From Ignavibacteriota bacterium (GTDB taxonomy: Bacteria > Bacteroidota > Ignavibacteria > UBA10030 > UBA6906): 50,199 nucleotides of DNA. Of the stretch, positions 16,498 to 25,800 are shown in pieces. The notes beneath the pieces were generated by a model that was not told where the DNA came from, made no database searches, and worked only from the letters and a program-made list of their open reading frames with translations. Made by a program: the position numbers and the translations under genes. The DNA is taken from contig JACRFA010000056.1 in NCBI GenBank assembly GCA_016218065.1, forward strand, positions 1 through 50,199, written 5' to 3'. Within the stretch, counting starts at the first letter, position 1. Each line of letters starts with the position of its first letter.

Positions 16498-17001
16498 TCA
16501 TTGATTCGCTACTGCCGGCGAGATGTTGGGATAGGTCCCGGTCACACGCTTCACCCAGCGATGTAACGCATGAAGCGACGTCACCGGTTCCATGAACAGC
16601 AGCACGCAGATGCCATGCACAAGGTTCATGCTATGCTCGTGAGCATACGCGAGCGTTTCTTTCCGCTCCGAACCGGGCTGAAGCCAGACGTTCGTGATCT
16701 CGCGCCACTTGCATTCGGCAACGACTTGCTCCGCAACATCAGGCTTCACGACGATAACGGCGGACTTGACGTCGTCGGGCAATTCCCCGACGTGCTTGTA
16801 GCAGCGCGTCTCCTCGACGACGCTCAGATGAGGGTTCACCGGATAGACCACAAATCCGCGTTCGCGCATTTCGCGAAACACGATGTTGCCAAACTTGCGT
16901 CTATCACCCGAGACCCCCACGACCGCAAATGCCTTCGACGCGAAAAACGTCGCTATGGCGTTGCCGGTCTGCTCGAGTTTGAATCGGCGATGTGAACTCA
17001 T
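16498..17001 (-). CDS. CoA-binding-domain protein (YccU-like)
   Basis: A 167-residue single-domain protein of the CoA_binding family. FAVVGVSGDRRKFGNIVFRE forms the first strand and nucleotide loop, VVYPVNPHLSVVEETRCYKHV and SAVIVVKPDVAEQVVAEC follow as in succinyl-CoA-ligase alpha-type folds, then NVWLQPGSE and a divergent tail HGICVLLFMEPV. Small members may buffer or sense CoA; no defined reaction. I took the ATG at 16999-17001 (GGTGT before it); the upstream 46 codons lack family character. Confidence 0.82.
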   Translation of the reverse strand: MSSHRRFKLEQTGNAIATFFASKAFAVVGVSGDRRKFGNIVFREMRERGFVVYPVNPHLSVVEETRCYKHVGELPDDVKSAVIVVKPDVAEQVVAECKWREITNVWLQPGSERKETLAYAHEHSMNLVHGICVLLFMEPVTSLHALHRWVKRVTGTYPNISPAVANQ

Positions 17002-17209
17002 TCGAACACCTGTTCGAGTGCTTGATAGTGTGAATGGGCCGTCGCGGATATAACGATGAGTTTCATCGTGACCTCGATTGATGATGATCGGTAATGTCGA
17101 AGAACAGAGTGACACTGCAAGGAGAACAAAACTACCCAAATGTACGGCACATTCGGGTGGCGGTCAATAGTGCTGGGGCAAAGAACTGTCCGGGTGTTGA
17201 TCGGACTGC

Positions 17210-18583
17210 CTACCGTAACAGTAGCATGCGTCTTGTTTCGGTGAATGATCCGGCAGTGAGACGATAGAAGTAAACGCCGCTCGGGAGACCTGCCGGGTCA
17301 AATGGTTGTGTGTACTCGCCGGGCTGTTTCACTTCGTTGACCAGCGTCGCGACTTCGCGACCTAACACGTCGAAGACTTTGAGAGTCGTGAACTGTGAAC
17401 TCGAAATTGTGAACCGGATGACGGTAGTGGGATTGAACGGATTGGGATAATTCTGCCGCAGGGCAAACTCCTCCGGCTGTGCCGGACGATTCTGATCAAC
17501 GGACAGAGCGCCGCCGCTCTCGTAGATCGACTTGGCGCGCAATGCACGCACGTTCAGTGTTTGCATGTCCGGCGCGCTGACAACTGCAAACGCGCAGACG
17601 AGCGTATCGTGCGTCGAACCTGTGATCGGCTGAAGCGTAAACGGTCCGACTGAAAGAAGGAAACGCATCTCGGGCGACAGCGGCGGGAACTCTTCAGGGT
17701 CAATCCTGCCCGACGCAAGTACAGCGTAGCGGGATCGATCCTCGACCGGCGACATGGCCGATGATGAAGTTCGCCACGCGATTCTCAGTGAGTCGGTCGG
17801 CCTCGGTGTTTTAAGCAGTGTAACGCCAACGGGAGTTGCGCCGGGATCGACATAATTGCGCGCATAGGCTGTCGTGCTTTGCGGAAAGAAGCCTGTCTGA
17901 TAGTAAGGGGTGTACGGAATGCGATTCGGCCCCAATTGCGGGTCGACAAACATGCCAATGTACGCGCTGTCGATGCGCTTGTTGCCCATGTTGATGAGCT
18001 TGTACTTCATGATATGTATTGCCTCGGCGTACGGATCATTCCACACGAACGAACTCTGAACAACTTTGAGATGCAGTGGTGTGTGATCAGCGACCGGCTG
18101 AACGAAGTCACTGTACGTGCAGTAGTGGTCGTTGTCGGAAAAGGTTCTGTCGCCGATTGCATTCCCCCAATACTGATACCACTCCGGCGGATGAGATATG
18201 TTTCTGCCCACGATGCGCCAGATGGTATCGGCAGCCGATGATCCAGGCAAGAATTCATTCATCGGTCCCGCCCAACCTTCATAGGCGGTGCTTACGAGCG
18301 CGACTTGCGGTCCGTTTCCGGAGGATGAAGTGTCAAGCTTGCCTCCAACCCAGAGTCCCGCTCCCCACACATGATCGACGCGATTGCCAATCGGGTACTC
18401 GACCCCGATCGAGTCGATGTGCGGATTGTTTGAGTACGCCATCTTTCCGAATACGCCTTTGTTGTCGAAGCAGACGCGCATGGAGTATCCCTGTTTCGCT
18501 CGCCGAACATTTGGCTGAGCATTGGCAGTAGTACTAAGGAAAAGAAGGACAAGCATGCAGCTGAGAACTGAACGAGTATTCAT
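17210..18583 (-). CDS. Secreted protein with type IX sorting domain
   Basis: A 457-residue exported protein. The signal peptide is SVLSCMLVLLFLSTTANAQ, the middle ~330 residues resemble no named family (Trp/Tyr-rich, WGAGLWVGGKLDTSSSG), and residues ~370-457 form a C-terminal type A sorting domain: EFALRQNYPNPFNPTTVIRF, VFDVLGREVATLVNEVKQPG, PSGVYFYRLTAG. This signal sends proteins through the type IX system of Bacteroidota/Chlorobi relatives to the cell surface. AAGGAG lies eight bases before the ATG. It is the best taxonomic marker in the window. Function of the main part unknown. Confidence 0.88.
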   Translation of the reverse strand: MNTRSVLSCMLVLLFLSTTANAQPNVRRAKQGYSMRVCFDNKGVFGKMAYSNNPHIDSIGVEYPIGNRVDHVWGAGLWVGGKLDTSSSGNGPQVALVSTAYEGWAGPMNEFLPGSSAADTIWRIVGRNISHPPEWYQYWGNAIGDRTFSDNDHYCTYSDFVQPVADHTPLHLKVVQSSFVWNDPYAEAIHIMKYKLINMGNKRIDSAYIGMFVDPQLGPNRIPYTPYYQTGFFPQSTTAYARNYVDPGATPVGVTLLKTPRPTDSLRIAWRTSSSAMSPVEDRSRYAVLASGRIDPEEFPPLSPEMRFLLSVGPFTLQPITGSTHDTLVCAFAVVSAPDMQTLNVRALRAKSIYESGGALSVDQNRPAQPEEFALRQNYPNPFNPTTVIRFTISSSQFTTLKVFDVLGREVATLVNEVKQPGEYTQPFDPAGLPSGVYFYRLTAGSFTETRRMLLLR

Positions 18584-18618
18584 GATGCACTCTCCTTTCG
18601 CGAACAGAAATGGATGAG

Positions 18619-19617
18619 TCAGATCACGACTTTGTACTGATTCAACGCCTTCATGTAATTCGCCCGCTCGAACGCCGCCGGATCGGCGACAGATTTTTGG
18701 CTCATGCTGCCTTTCATCTGCGAGATGGAGACGTATTCATGCTCAAGCATCCATTCGCGAATCTCGGTGATCACGGTGGTGACGTGTTGCGGTCCGTGCT
18801 TCAACAGCGCCGAACACATCATCGTCACATCGGCGCCGGCCATCAACATTTTGATGACATCGTGCGCGGTGTGAATGCCGCTTGTTGCCGCGAGACTTGC
18901 TTTAACTTTGCTGTGCAGAATGGCAATCCATCGGAGCGGCAGACGCATCGCCATCGGGGTGCTGAGCACGACACCCGGCATGACTTCGAGTGTTTCGAGG
19001 TCGATGTCGGGTTGATAGAATCTGTTGAAGAGCACGAGGCCGTTTGCGCCGGCAGTGTCGAGCCGGAACGCGATATTTGCGAGCGAGCTAAAGAAGGGAC
19101 TAAGCTTCATCGCTACCGGAATCTTGATGGCTTGCTTCACTGCCATCAGCACTTCGAGGTATCGATCTTCGACTTCCTGACCTGTCAGTTGCGGGTCGGT
19201 AGGGATGTAGTAAACGTTCAGCTCCAGCGCATCGGCGCCCGCCTGCTCGATCTTCTTCGCGTAATCAATCCAACCGCCGGAGGAGATGCCGTTCAGACTT
19301 CCGATTATGGGAATCGAGAGCTTGTCTTTTGCGGCATGCAGCAGCTCAACGTACTCGTCGGGACCGAGATTGTATTCCTGCGCTTCAGGGAAGTACGTGA
19401 GCGACTCGGCGAAACTTTCCGTGCCGTAGCTGAGATAATGATTCAGCTCGGCCGCCTCGTGCGCGATTTGTTCTTCGAAGAGCGAGTACATCACGATTGC
19501 CGCAGCGCCCGCATCCTCGAACCGCTTCATGCTGTCGAGTTAACGCGAAAGCGGCGACGCCGACGGAACAATCGGATTCTTGAGATGCATGCCGAGATAG
19601 TTGGTAGATAGGTCCAT
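18619..19617 (-). pseudogene. Dihydroorotate-dehydrogenase-like gene with an in-frame TAA
   Basis: The reading frame of 333 codons from ATG at 19615-19617 matches the class-1-like DHODH family of unknown substrate: MDLSTNYLGMHLKNPIVPSA at the N-terminus, then [49 protein letters not shown] and [20 protein letters not shown] (FMN barrel). TAA at 19540-19542 cuts it after SASPLSR, with [11 protein letters not shown] continuing in frame. ATG at 19530 could restart a protein lacking the first strand of the flavin barrel. One base change from Gln, Lys or Glu would explain the stop. The intact protein would be a cytosolic flavin oxidoreductase. Confidence 0.85.
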
Positions 19618-20038
19618 GGTGTTTTTTCCCTTTTAAATTTTGAGCGAAGCGCCCACCTGCCGCCGTGCCTGCCGCCTGCCTGCCGGTAGGCAGGGGCAGG
19701 CAGGGACGGGCAGGAAGGATATTATTCTTTTTGAGTGCAAAATGAAAAATGCAAAATTGAAAAACCGAGGCGGTCGGACTCTTTCATCAATCAGTAAGAA
19801 ATCAGGAGTTAGAAATCAGAAACTAAAAAGTCATCTTCAAAAGCCAAAAAAGCAAACTGCTGCGACATTATACCACGCTTCACCAATCAACAAATCCAAT
19901 AATACACTACTTCGATTCGATGCACGATGCCGCTTCGAAGAAAGTAGGAAAGTCCTGAGCAAAGGATCTCAACCCAATTCACGTTGTTCAATCGTTCCGG
20001 CAAACATGCCCTTCGCAAAAAGCGCTCAGGGCTTCAGG
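19618..20038. other. Low-complexity spacer with hairpins
   Basis: No gene seen. At 19671-19712 there are GCCTGCCTGCCGGTAGGCAGG-like nested palindromes, and at 19738-19765 AAAATGAAAAATGCAAAATTG-like tandem repeats; degenerate AAATCAGGAGTTAGAAATCAG follows near 19800. These resemble repeats in other spacers of this window. The stretch up to 20038 is AT-rich without motifs I can name. Confidence 0.5.
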
Positions 20039-20866
20039 TCAGGATTTTGCCTTGGTTTTTCCCTGCGCCGCGACTGCCTCCATCGCTTTCTTCACCGCCT
20101 CGGGATCGCCCAGATAATAACTCTTCAACGGCTTCAGGTTCTCATCCAATTCATACACCAACGGCAATCCGGTCGGGATGTTCAACTCGGTGATGTCCGC
20201 TTCCGAGATGTTGTCGAGATACTTCACGAGCGCGCGCAAACTGTTACCGTGCGCCGCAATGATGACGCGCTTGCCGCTCTTGATCGTCGGTGCGATTGTC
20301 TCATGCCAGTAGGGAAGAAAGCGCGCGACGGTATCCTTTAAGCATTCCGTTGCCGGGACTTCATTCGACTTCAAATCCTTGTAGCGCGGATCGAAGCCCG
20401 GAAAACGCGGATCGGTTTTCTCAAGGGCCGGGGGCTGCGTGTCGTAGCTGCGCCGCCAGATTTTCACTTGCGACTCGCCGTACTTCTCAGCCATTTCGGA
20501 TTTGTTCAATCCCTGCAGCGCGCCGTAGTGACGTTCGTTGAGTCGCCACGAGTTGTACACAGGAATCCACATCAAATCCAATTCATCCAGTGTGAACCAA
20601 AGCGTGCGGATCGCCCGCTTCAGAACGGACGTAAACGCGACATCGAACACGAAGCCTTTTTCCTTCAGCACCTTGCCGGCGGCGCGTGCCTCTTCTTTTC
20701 CTTTTTCCGATAAGTCAACATCAGTCCAGCCGGTGAAACGGTTTTCTTTGTTCCAGGTACTTTCACCGTGACGGACGAGAACGAGTTTGTAGGTTGAGTT
20801 TGTAGAGTTCATAGAGTTCGTTGAGTTGATAGGGTTCTTAGAGTTGATAGAGTTTGTACCGTGCAT
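20039..20866 (-). CDS. gpmA: 2,3-bisphosphoglycerate-dependent phosphoglycerate mutase
   Basis: A histidine phosphatase that interconverts 3- and 2-phosphoglycerate in glycolysis. The phospho-His is in [47 protein letters not shown] and [17 protein letters not shown] complete the active site; length is about 250 residues without the extension. The frame continues upstream for 26 residues as a tripeptide repeat (NSx)7 made by a 9-base DNA repeat at 20796-20858. Possible starts are ATG 20864-20866 and ATG 20810-20812. Neither has a clear ribosome site, so the start is uncertain. Confidence 0.92.
   Translation of the reverse strand: MHGTNSINSKNPINSTNSMNSTNSTYKLVLVRHGESTWNKENRFTGWTDVDLSEKGKEEARAAGKVLKEKGFVFDVAFTSVLKRAIRTLWFTLDELDLMWIPVYNSWRLNERHYGALQGLNKSEMAEKYGESQVKIWRRSYDTQPPALEKTDPRFPGFDPRYKDLKSNEVPATECLKDTVARFLPYWHETIAPTIKSGKRVIIAAHGNSLRALVKYLDNISEADITELNIPTGLPLVYELDENLKPLKSYYLGDPEAVKKAMEAVAAQGKTKAKS
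20796..20858. repeat. Seven 9-base repeats inside the gpmA 5' end
   Basis: Plus-strand units follow GAGTTnnTA: GAGTTTGTA, GAGTTCATA, GAGTTCGTT, GAGTTGATA, GGGTTCTTA, GAGTTGATA, GAGTTTGTA. On the minus strand they encode Asn-Ser-X tripeptides at the start of gpmA. Because the unit is a multiple of three, copy-number change alters the leader length but not the frame. Confidence 0.8.
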
Positions 20867-21327
20867 GGAATCAGAACAGAGAACTGCAAATTACATGGCA
20901 GTAGGAATATACTTCTTCCTAAGGACTAATACACGCTACTCGCATAACAAGCCCGCATCCAAAGTATTTTCGTCTTGAAGGAACGCCGAGGCAATTCGAC
21001 GCAACTCGGGTGTACACCAACGGAAAAAGCTCGGAGGCAACGGCTTGGTTTTCCTTGTCGGAGTCGGCCGAGAAGTCTCGCGATTTCGTGAGGATGAAGG
21101 GGTTCCATAGGCTGATCAGTTGCTTCACCTTACATGAATTGAACGAAAGAATCAACATTGCGCGTCACCCGCACCCAGAGGGACGCTTCGACAAGCTCAG
21201 CGTCCACCGTGACAGGCTCAGCGTCCACCTCACCCTCAACCCGTGCGCCCATTCATTGATTCCAACTTACGTATTGGCTATATTTTGCCGCAATCCATCA
21301 CAATCGTCCACCAACTTCGAGGAAGCA
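20867..21327. other. Divergent intergenic region between gpmA and rfaE1
   Basis: No convincing gene. A 79-codon minus-strand ORF (20919-21158) has no recognisable character and I do not call it. The region holds a direct 21-base duplication at 21190-21231 (GACAAGCTCAGCGTCCACC, then GACAGGCTCAGCGTCCACC) and a promoter-like site at 21256-21287. Confidence 0.5.
21256..21287 (+). promoter_or_regulatory. Putative promoter of rfaE1
   Basis: TTGATT (21256-21261), a 17-base spacer and TATATT (21279-21284) followed by TTG. It shares the core TTGGCTATATTTTGCCG with the site at 608-640. It lies 41 bases before the TTG start of rfaE1, a sensible leader length. Confidence 0.5.
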
Positions 21328-22335
21328 TTGGTAACATTCACCGACCAGAGACTCAACGAGCTGCTGAGCAACTTCAAAGGAAAACGCGTTGCCGTTGTCG
21401 GCGACTTGATGGTTGACCGCTACTATTGGGGAAACGTCAGCCGCATCTCACCGGAAGCTCCCGTGCCGGTGGTCGAGGTGATCGAAGAATCCGTGCGACT
21501 TGGCGGCGCGGCAAATGTTGCCAACAACATCCAGACACTCGGCGGCATTCCGATGCTCGTGGGGTTGATCGGCAAGGATCATCCCGGCGAAGTGTTTCTG
21601 GAAATCCTGAAGGAGCGGAATCTTCCCGAGAAAGGAATCGTGATCGATGCGTCGCGCCCGACAACCATCAAGACGCGCGTAATTGCCCATGCTCAACATG
21701 TGGTGCGCATCGATAATGAAACGAAGTCCGAATGCCCGGAACACATCAAGCATCTGATCATCGATGCCGTGAAGTACAACATCCATGAGATTGACGCGAT
21801 CATCATCGAAGACTACAACAAAGGCGTCGTCACGAAGGATGTGATTCACGAGTTGGTGGCGGTGGCGAAGAAGTACAACAAGATCATCACCGTCGATCCG
21901 AAGTTCAACAACTTCCTCGAGTACAAACAGGTCACAGTGTTCAAGCCGAACCGTCGTGAAGTGGAAGAAGCAATCGGCGGGCGACTGAAGTCCGCGGCGG
22001 ACGTGGAGAAGGCGGGGAAGTATCTGCTCGAAAAACTTGAAGCGGAAAACGTACTGCTCACGCGCGGCGAAGAAGGAATGACGCTGTTCGAATCCGATGG
22101 CAGTGTCAGCTCGGTGCAAACACAGGCAACGAATGTGCAGGATGTGTCGGGCGCAGGAGACACAGTCATCTCCACGCTCACCATGTCGCTGGCGAGCGGT
22201 GCGCATATTCGCGAGGCAGCAACGCTTGCGAACTGCGCGGCGGGCGTTGTCGTTGCGGCGGTCGGCATCGTGCCCATTCAACCCGCAGATCTCGTCGATG
22301 CCGCGCTGCGCTTCTCAAAGAACGGACGAGCCTGA
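21328..22335 (+). CDS. rfaE1: D-glycero-beta-D-manno-heptose-7-phosphate kinase
   Basis: A PfkB/ribokinase-family sugar kinase of about 335 residues that makes heptose 1,7-bisphosphate for the LPS inner core. Seen are KRVAVVGDLMVDRYYWG, VRLGGAANVANNIQTLGG (substrate-binding Gly motif), FKPNRREVEEAIGG, LLTRGEEGM and the catalytic VQDVSGAGDTVISTLTM (base Asp in GAGD). I place the start at TTG 21328 because GAGGAAG stands just before it and the protein then begins as the family does; the longer frame from 21010 is unlikely. It shares one base with rfaE2 (TGATG), so the two steps are made together. Confidence 0.93.
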   Translation: MVTFTDQRLNELLSNFKGKRVAVVGDLMVDRYYWGNVSRISPEAPVPVVEVIEESVRLGGAANVANNIQTLGGIPMLVGLIGKDHPGEVFLEILKERNLPEKGIVIDASRPTTIKTRVIAHAQHVVRIDNETKSECPEHIKHLIIDAVKYNIHEIDAIIIEDYNKGVVTKDVIHELVAVAKKYNKIITVDPKFNNFLEYKQVTVFKPNRREVEEAIGGRLKSAADVEKAGKYLLEKLEAENVLLTRGEEGMTLFESDGSVSSVQTQATNVQDVSGAGDTVISTLTMSLASGAHIREAATLANCAAGVVVAAVGIVPIQPADLVDAALRFSKNGRA

Positions 22336-22817
22336 TGGGGAAGATTCTCTCGGTTCCCGCGCTGCAGCGTGTGCGCCGGTCGTTGAAGAAGCGGAAAAAG
22401 AAAGTCGTGTTTACCAACGGCACGTTCGACGTGATCCATCGCGGGCACGTGGAGTATCTGGCGAAAGCAAAGCAGCTTGGCGATGTACTGATTGTGGGAT
22501 TGAATACCGACGCATCGATCAGGCGCATCAAGGGCCCGCGCCGACCGATTAACAGGAATGCCGACCGCGCCGCCGTGCTTGCGGCGCTTGCCTCAGTTGA
22601 CTATGTCTGCCTTTTTGGTGAAGATACACCGCAGCGTCTCATCGAACAAATTGTGCCCGACGTTTTGGTGAAAGGGGCGGATTGGAAAGTCGATGCGATC
22701 GTGGGCAAAGAAGTCGTTGAGCATAACGGCGGTGTCGTTCGTACCATCCGCCTGACGCCCGGTCGTTCAACAACCACTGTCATCCAACGAATACTGGACG
22801 CGCACAGGGATGCCTGA
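22335..22817 (+). CDS. rfaE2: D-beta-D-heptose 1-phosphate adenylyltransferase
   Basis: A 160-residue nucleotidyltransferase that converts heptose 1-phosphate to the ADP-heptose pathway intermediate. The HxGH-type active site is VVFTNGTFDVIHRGHVEYL, with GLNTDASIRRIKGPRRPINR and RSTTTVIQRI completing the cytidylyltransferase-like fold. In Escherichia coli this domain is fused to the kinase as HldE; here the two are separate, coupled ORFs. Phosphatase and epimerase genes of the pathway are not in the window. Confidence 0.95.
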   Translation: MGKILSVPALQRVRRSLKKRKKKVVFTNGTFDVIHRGHVEYLAKAKQLGDVLIVGLNTDASIRRIKGPRRPINRNADRAAVLAALASVDYVCLFGEDTPQRLIEQIVPDVLVKGADWKVDAIVGKEVVEHNGGVVRTIRLTPGRSTTTVIQRILDAHRDA

Positions 22818-22831
22818 GCACACGTCCGGCA

Positions 22832-25800
22832 ATGATACGACGGCGTTCGTATCCCGGGAAATCACTCGTGAAGAAATTTGTCAAATGGCTCCTTATTAGC
22901 ATTGCGGCGTTCATCGTCGTTCTGGTCGCGATGGGTTTCCTCACGCAAACGCAGTTCTTCCGCAATCAACTTCGGTCGTTCGCACTCGCTCAGCTCGACT
23001 CGCTGCTCAATGCCGATGTGCATCTCGGCGAGATCACCGGCAATCTCATCGGCGGGTTTTCCATCGATTCCGTTTCCATCAGTGTACAGGACAAGACTTT
23101 TCTCACGGCGAGCGCGCTAATGATTCGCTACGACTTGTTTCAGCTTCCGTCCAAGCGCGTCACGGTGGGATCGTTGACGCTCGTTCGTCCGCAGATTGCA
23201 TTGCTGCGCGGGCGCGACAGCGTCTGGAATTTCGAGCGCATGATTCGCCCGACGCCCGATGATCCTGAGGCAACGCCGTTCGACTGGCCAATTGTCGTGG
23301 GCAAGCTGCAGATGCAGGAAGGCACGGTGCGGCTCATCGATTCCGCCAGTCTCGCCGACCCGGACCATGAGCGCGGCGATCCGTACTTTGTGGAGTTCCA
23401 CGACTTCCTGCTCCGCAATTTCTCGATGGAGATTTCGTCCGTCCTCATTGCGCCGGACGACAAGCGGGCGAAAATCAACTACATCAGTTTTGTCTCCGAC
23501 ACTCCCACTGTCACGCTGAAGAGACTAGCCGGAACGTTCCGCGTCACGAACCGCGAAGCAACAGTCCAGAATATGACGATCGAGACAACGCGCTCGAAGC
23601 TGTTTCTCGACGCGTCGCTCAAAAACTTTAGCCTGCTCGACGGCATCGAGCTTACGGATCTTCAAACCAAACCCGTTGACCTGACGCTGCGCGCAAATGC
23701 AATCGACTTCGATGAGCTGAAGCGTTTCATTCCGCAAATCGATTTTCTGCACGGCAAAGTAAATCTCGAACTTGCGGCTGATGGCGAGTTCGGCAGGCTG
23801 CGTGTCCGCCAGCTTGATCTCGGCATAGGATCATCGCAAATCTACATGGCGGGTACTGTCTCCAATCTGCATCTCCCCGAAATGCTGCTGCTGAATGTCA
23901 AGTGCCGCGAGAGCAAGATCGCCTACGCCGATGTTCTACGGCTTATGCCGACAAAGGACCTGCCTGATTACACGTCGCTCGGCGCAAGCGCGGTAGATTT
24001 TGATTTCGATGGCGAACCGCACGACTTCGTGACGAAACTCAGCGTGAAGTCGGACGTGGGGAGCGTCTCGACGCCGCGCACGCGCCTGATCGTCGGCGGA
24101 CCGCATTCGCTGACGTACGAAGGCGAGATCGTCGGTCGGGATGTGAATCTTGCCGCCGTGCTGCGCGACGAGAAACTCGATGGACGAGTCAACGGCGCCA
24201 TCACAATCAAAGGACACGGCACGTCGCTCAACACGCTTGTCGCTCAGGTCGAAGCGCAGTTCGACTCCTCCGAAATCTTCAAGACGCAGATCGGTCATTC
24301 GCGGTTCTCGCTCACGTCGCGCAACCGCATCGTTGACGGCACCGTCTCACTCGCGGTCGGGTCGATGCAGGCCACGCTTTCGGGGAATCTCAATCGGACG
24401 AAGCAGGAAGAGCCGTCGTTTGCCGTTGCCGGCGACATCTCATCTCTCAATCTCGCCGACATCCTTCACGACAAATCGCAGAGCAGCGACCTCTCGCTCA
24501 AGCTGAAGGCCGAAGGAACCGGTTTGCAGTGGGACAAACTCAACGGTCATGCGACGCTCGACTTCTCGTCGTCGCGTTACGGCGACTATCAGATCGACTC
24601 CGGCTTGGTGAACCTCAACGTCGATCAACGCGATCGGCAGCACAGCACGATCTCGCTTCGTTCGAGCATCGCGGATTTCACGATCAACGGACAGTTCGAT
24701 CTCGATTATGTTGTGGGCATTCTCCGGTACGAAGTGGAGAACATGAGTCTTGCCATCGGGCAGCGCTTCAAGTCGATGGACTCGTCTCTCGCAACGACAC
24801 TCGACGTGAAGGCAGTGAGCGCACTCGGCAAGCGCATCGCCGCCGAACGGAAGCATATCGACGCCGCGTACGAGCTGCATGTAAAGAACCTGGAGCCGAT
24901 TTCTGTTCTCACACAAAATAGAATGTTCAACGCGGTCGGGCGAGTGAACGGTTCACTCAAGGGCGACTATGAAAATCTTGAGGGCGATGCGCGGCTTGTG
25001 CTGGATGAGTTCTTCTATGGCAACGCCGACTCCGGCATGCTCATTCAGGATGGGATCGCGACGCTCCGGTTCTCCGATCTCAAACCAATCAATCCGCTTA
25101 CCGAACTGAGATTGCGCGTCACCGTCGATGCGGGGAAGATGCATCTCAATCGTACGAAGCTCGATACGTTGAAGTTTGGTATCTTCTACGACAAGGAATA
25201 CGCGGGCTTCAGTGTTCAGGCAGATTACGATCGGGACTTGCATCTCCTGACGAACGGACAGGTAAGCGTATCGGATGATGGTGTGGAGTTCAAGCTGAGC
25301 CGCACGCAAGTTTCGTACAAAGATTTTCTCTGGAAGGTGAATGACGGCGCGATTGCCATGGTCAACCAGAGCGGCATGCGCATTCCGGGATTCACCCTGC
25401 AACGTGATGCACAGAGCATCGGCATCAAGGGCGCGCTGCTCAAAGGCGGAATTCTCGAGGCCTCGATCACCGGCAAGAATCTCGATCTCCGCAATTTGCG
25501 CTACGTGTTGACGAAGGAAGAAGGGAACGCAGCAGACCGCGGGTTTGAGGGCATCGCAAACATCGACGTCTCGGCTTCGGGGCCGATGACCGCGCCTGCA
25601 TACGAGCTGAAGTTCCAGGCTGAGCATGTCGCGTTCCGCGGATTTCCGTTCGGCATTGTGCGCGGCGCGTCGTCGTATCGCGATCTGTTGCTCGACGTCC
25701 ACTTGCTGATCGACAACCGAAGCTCGACCCAAGCGGGCAAACCCGATCTTACGGTCGAGGGAACCATTCCGATCAATCTCGCGCTTGCAGAAGTTGAGAA

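Noticed and set aside
6938-19542. TAA reassigned to an amino acid
   Set aside because: TAA is used as the natural stop of rnr (29605-29607) and the barrel gene (32830-32832), so a code change does not fit; the two internal TAA codons are better read as lesions.
20919-21158. A 79-codon minus-strand ORF upstream of gpmA
   Set aside because: No family features, no ribosome site, and it lies in a repeat-bearing divergent intergenic region.
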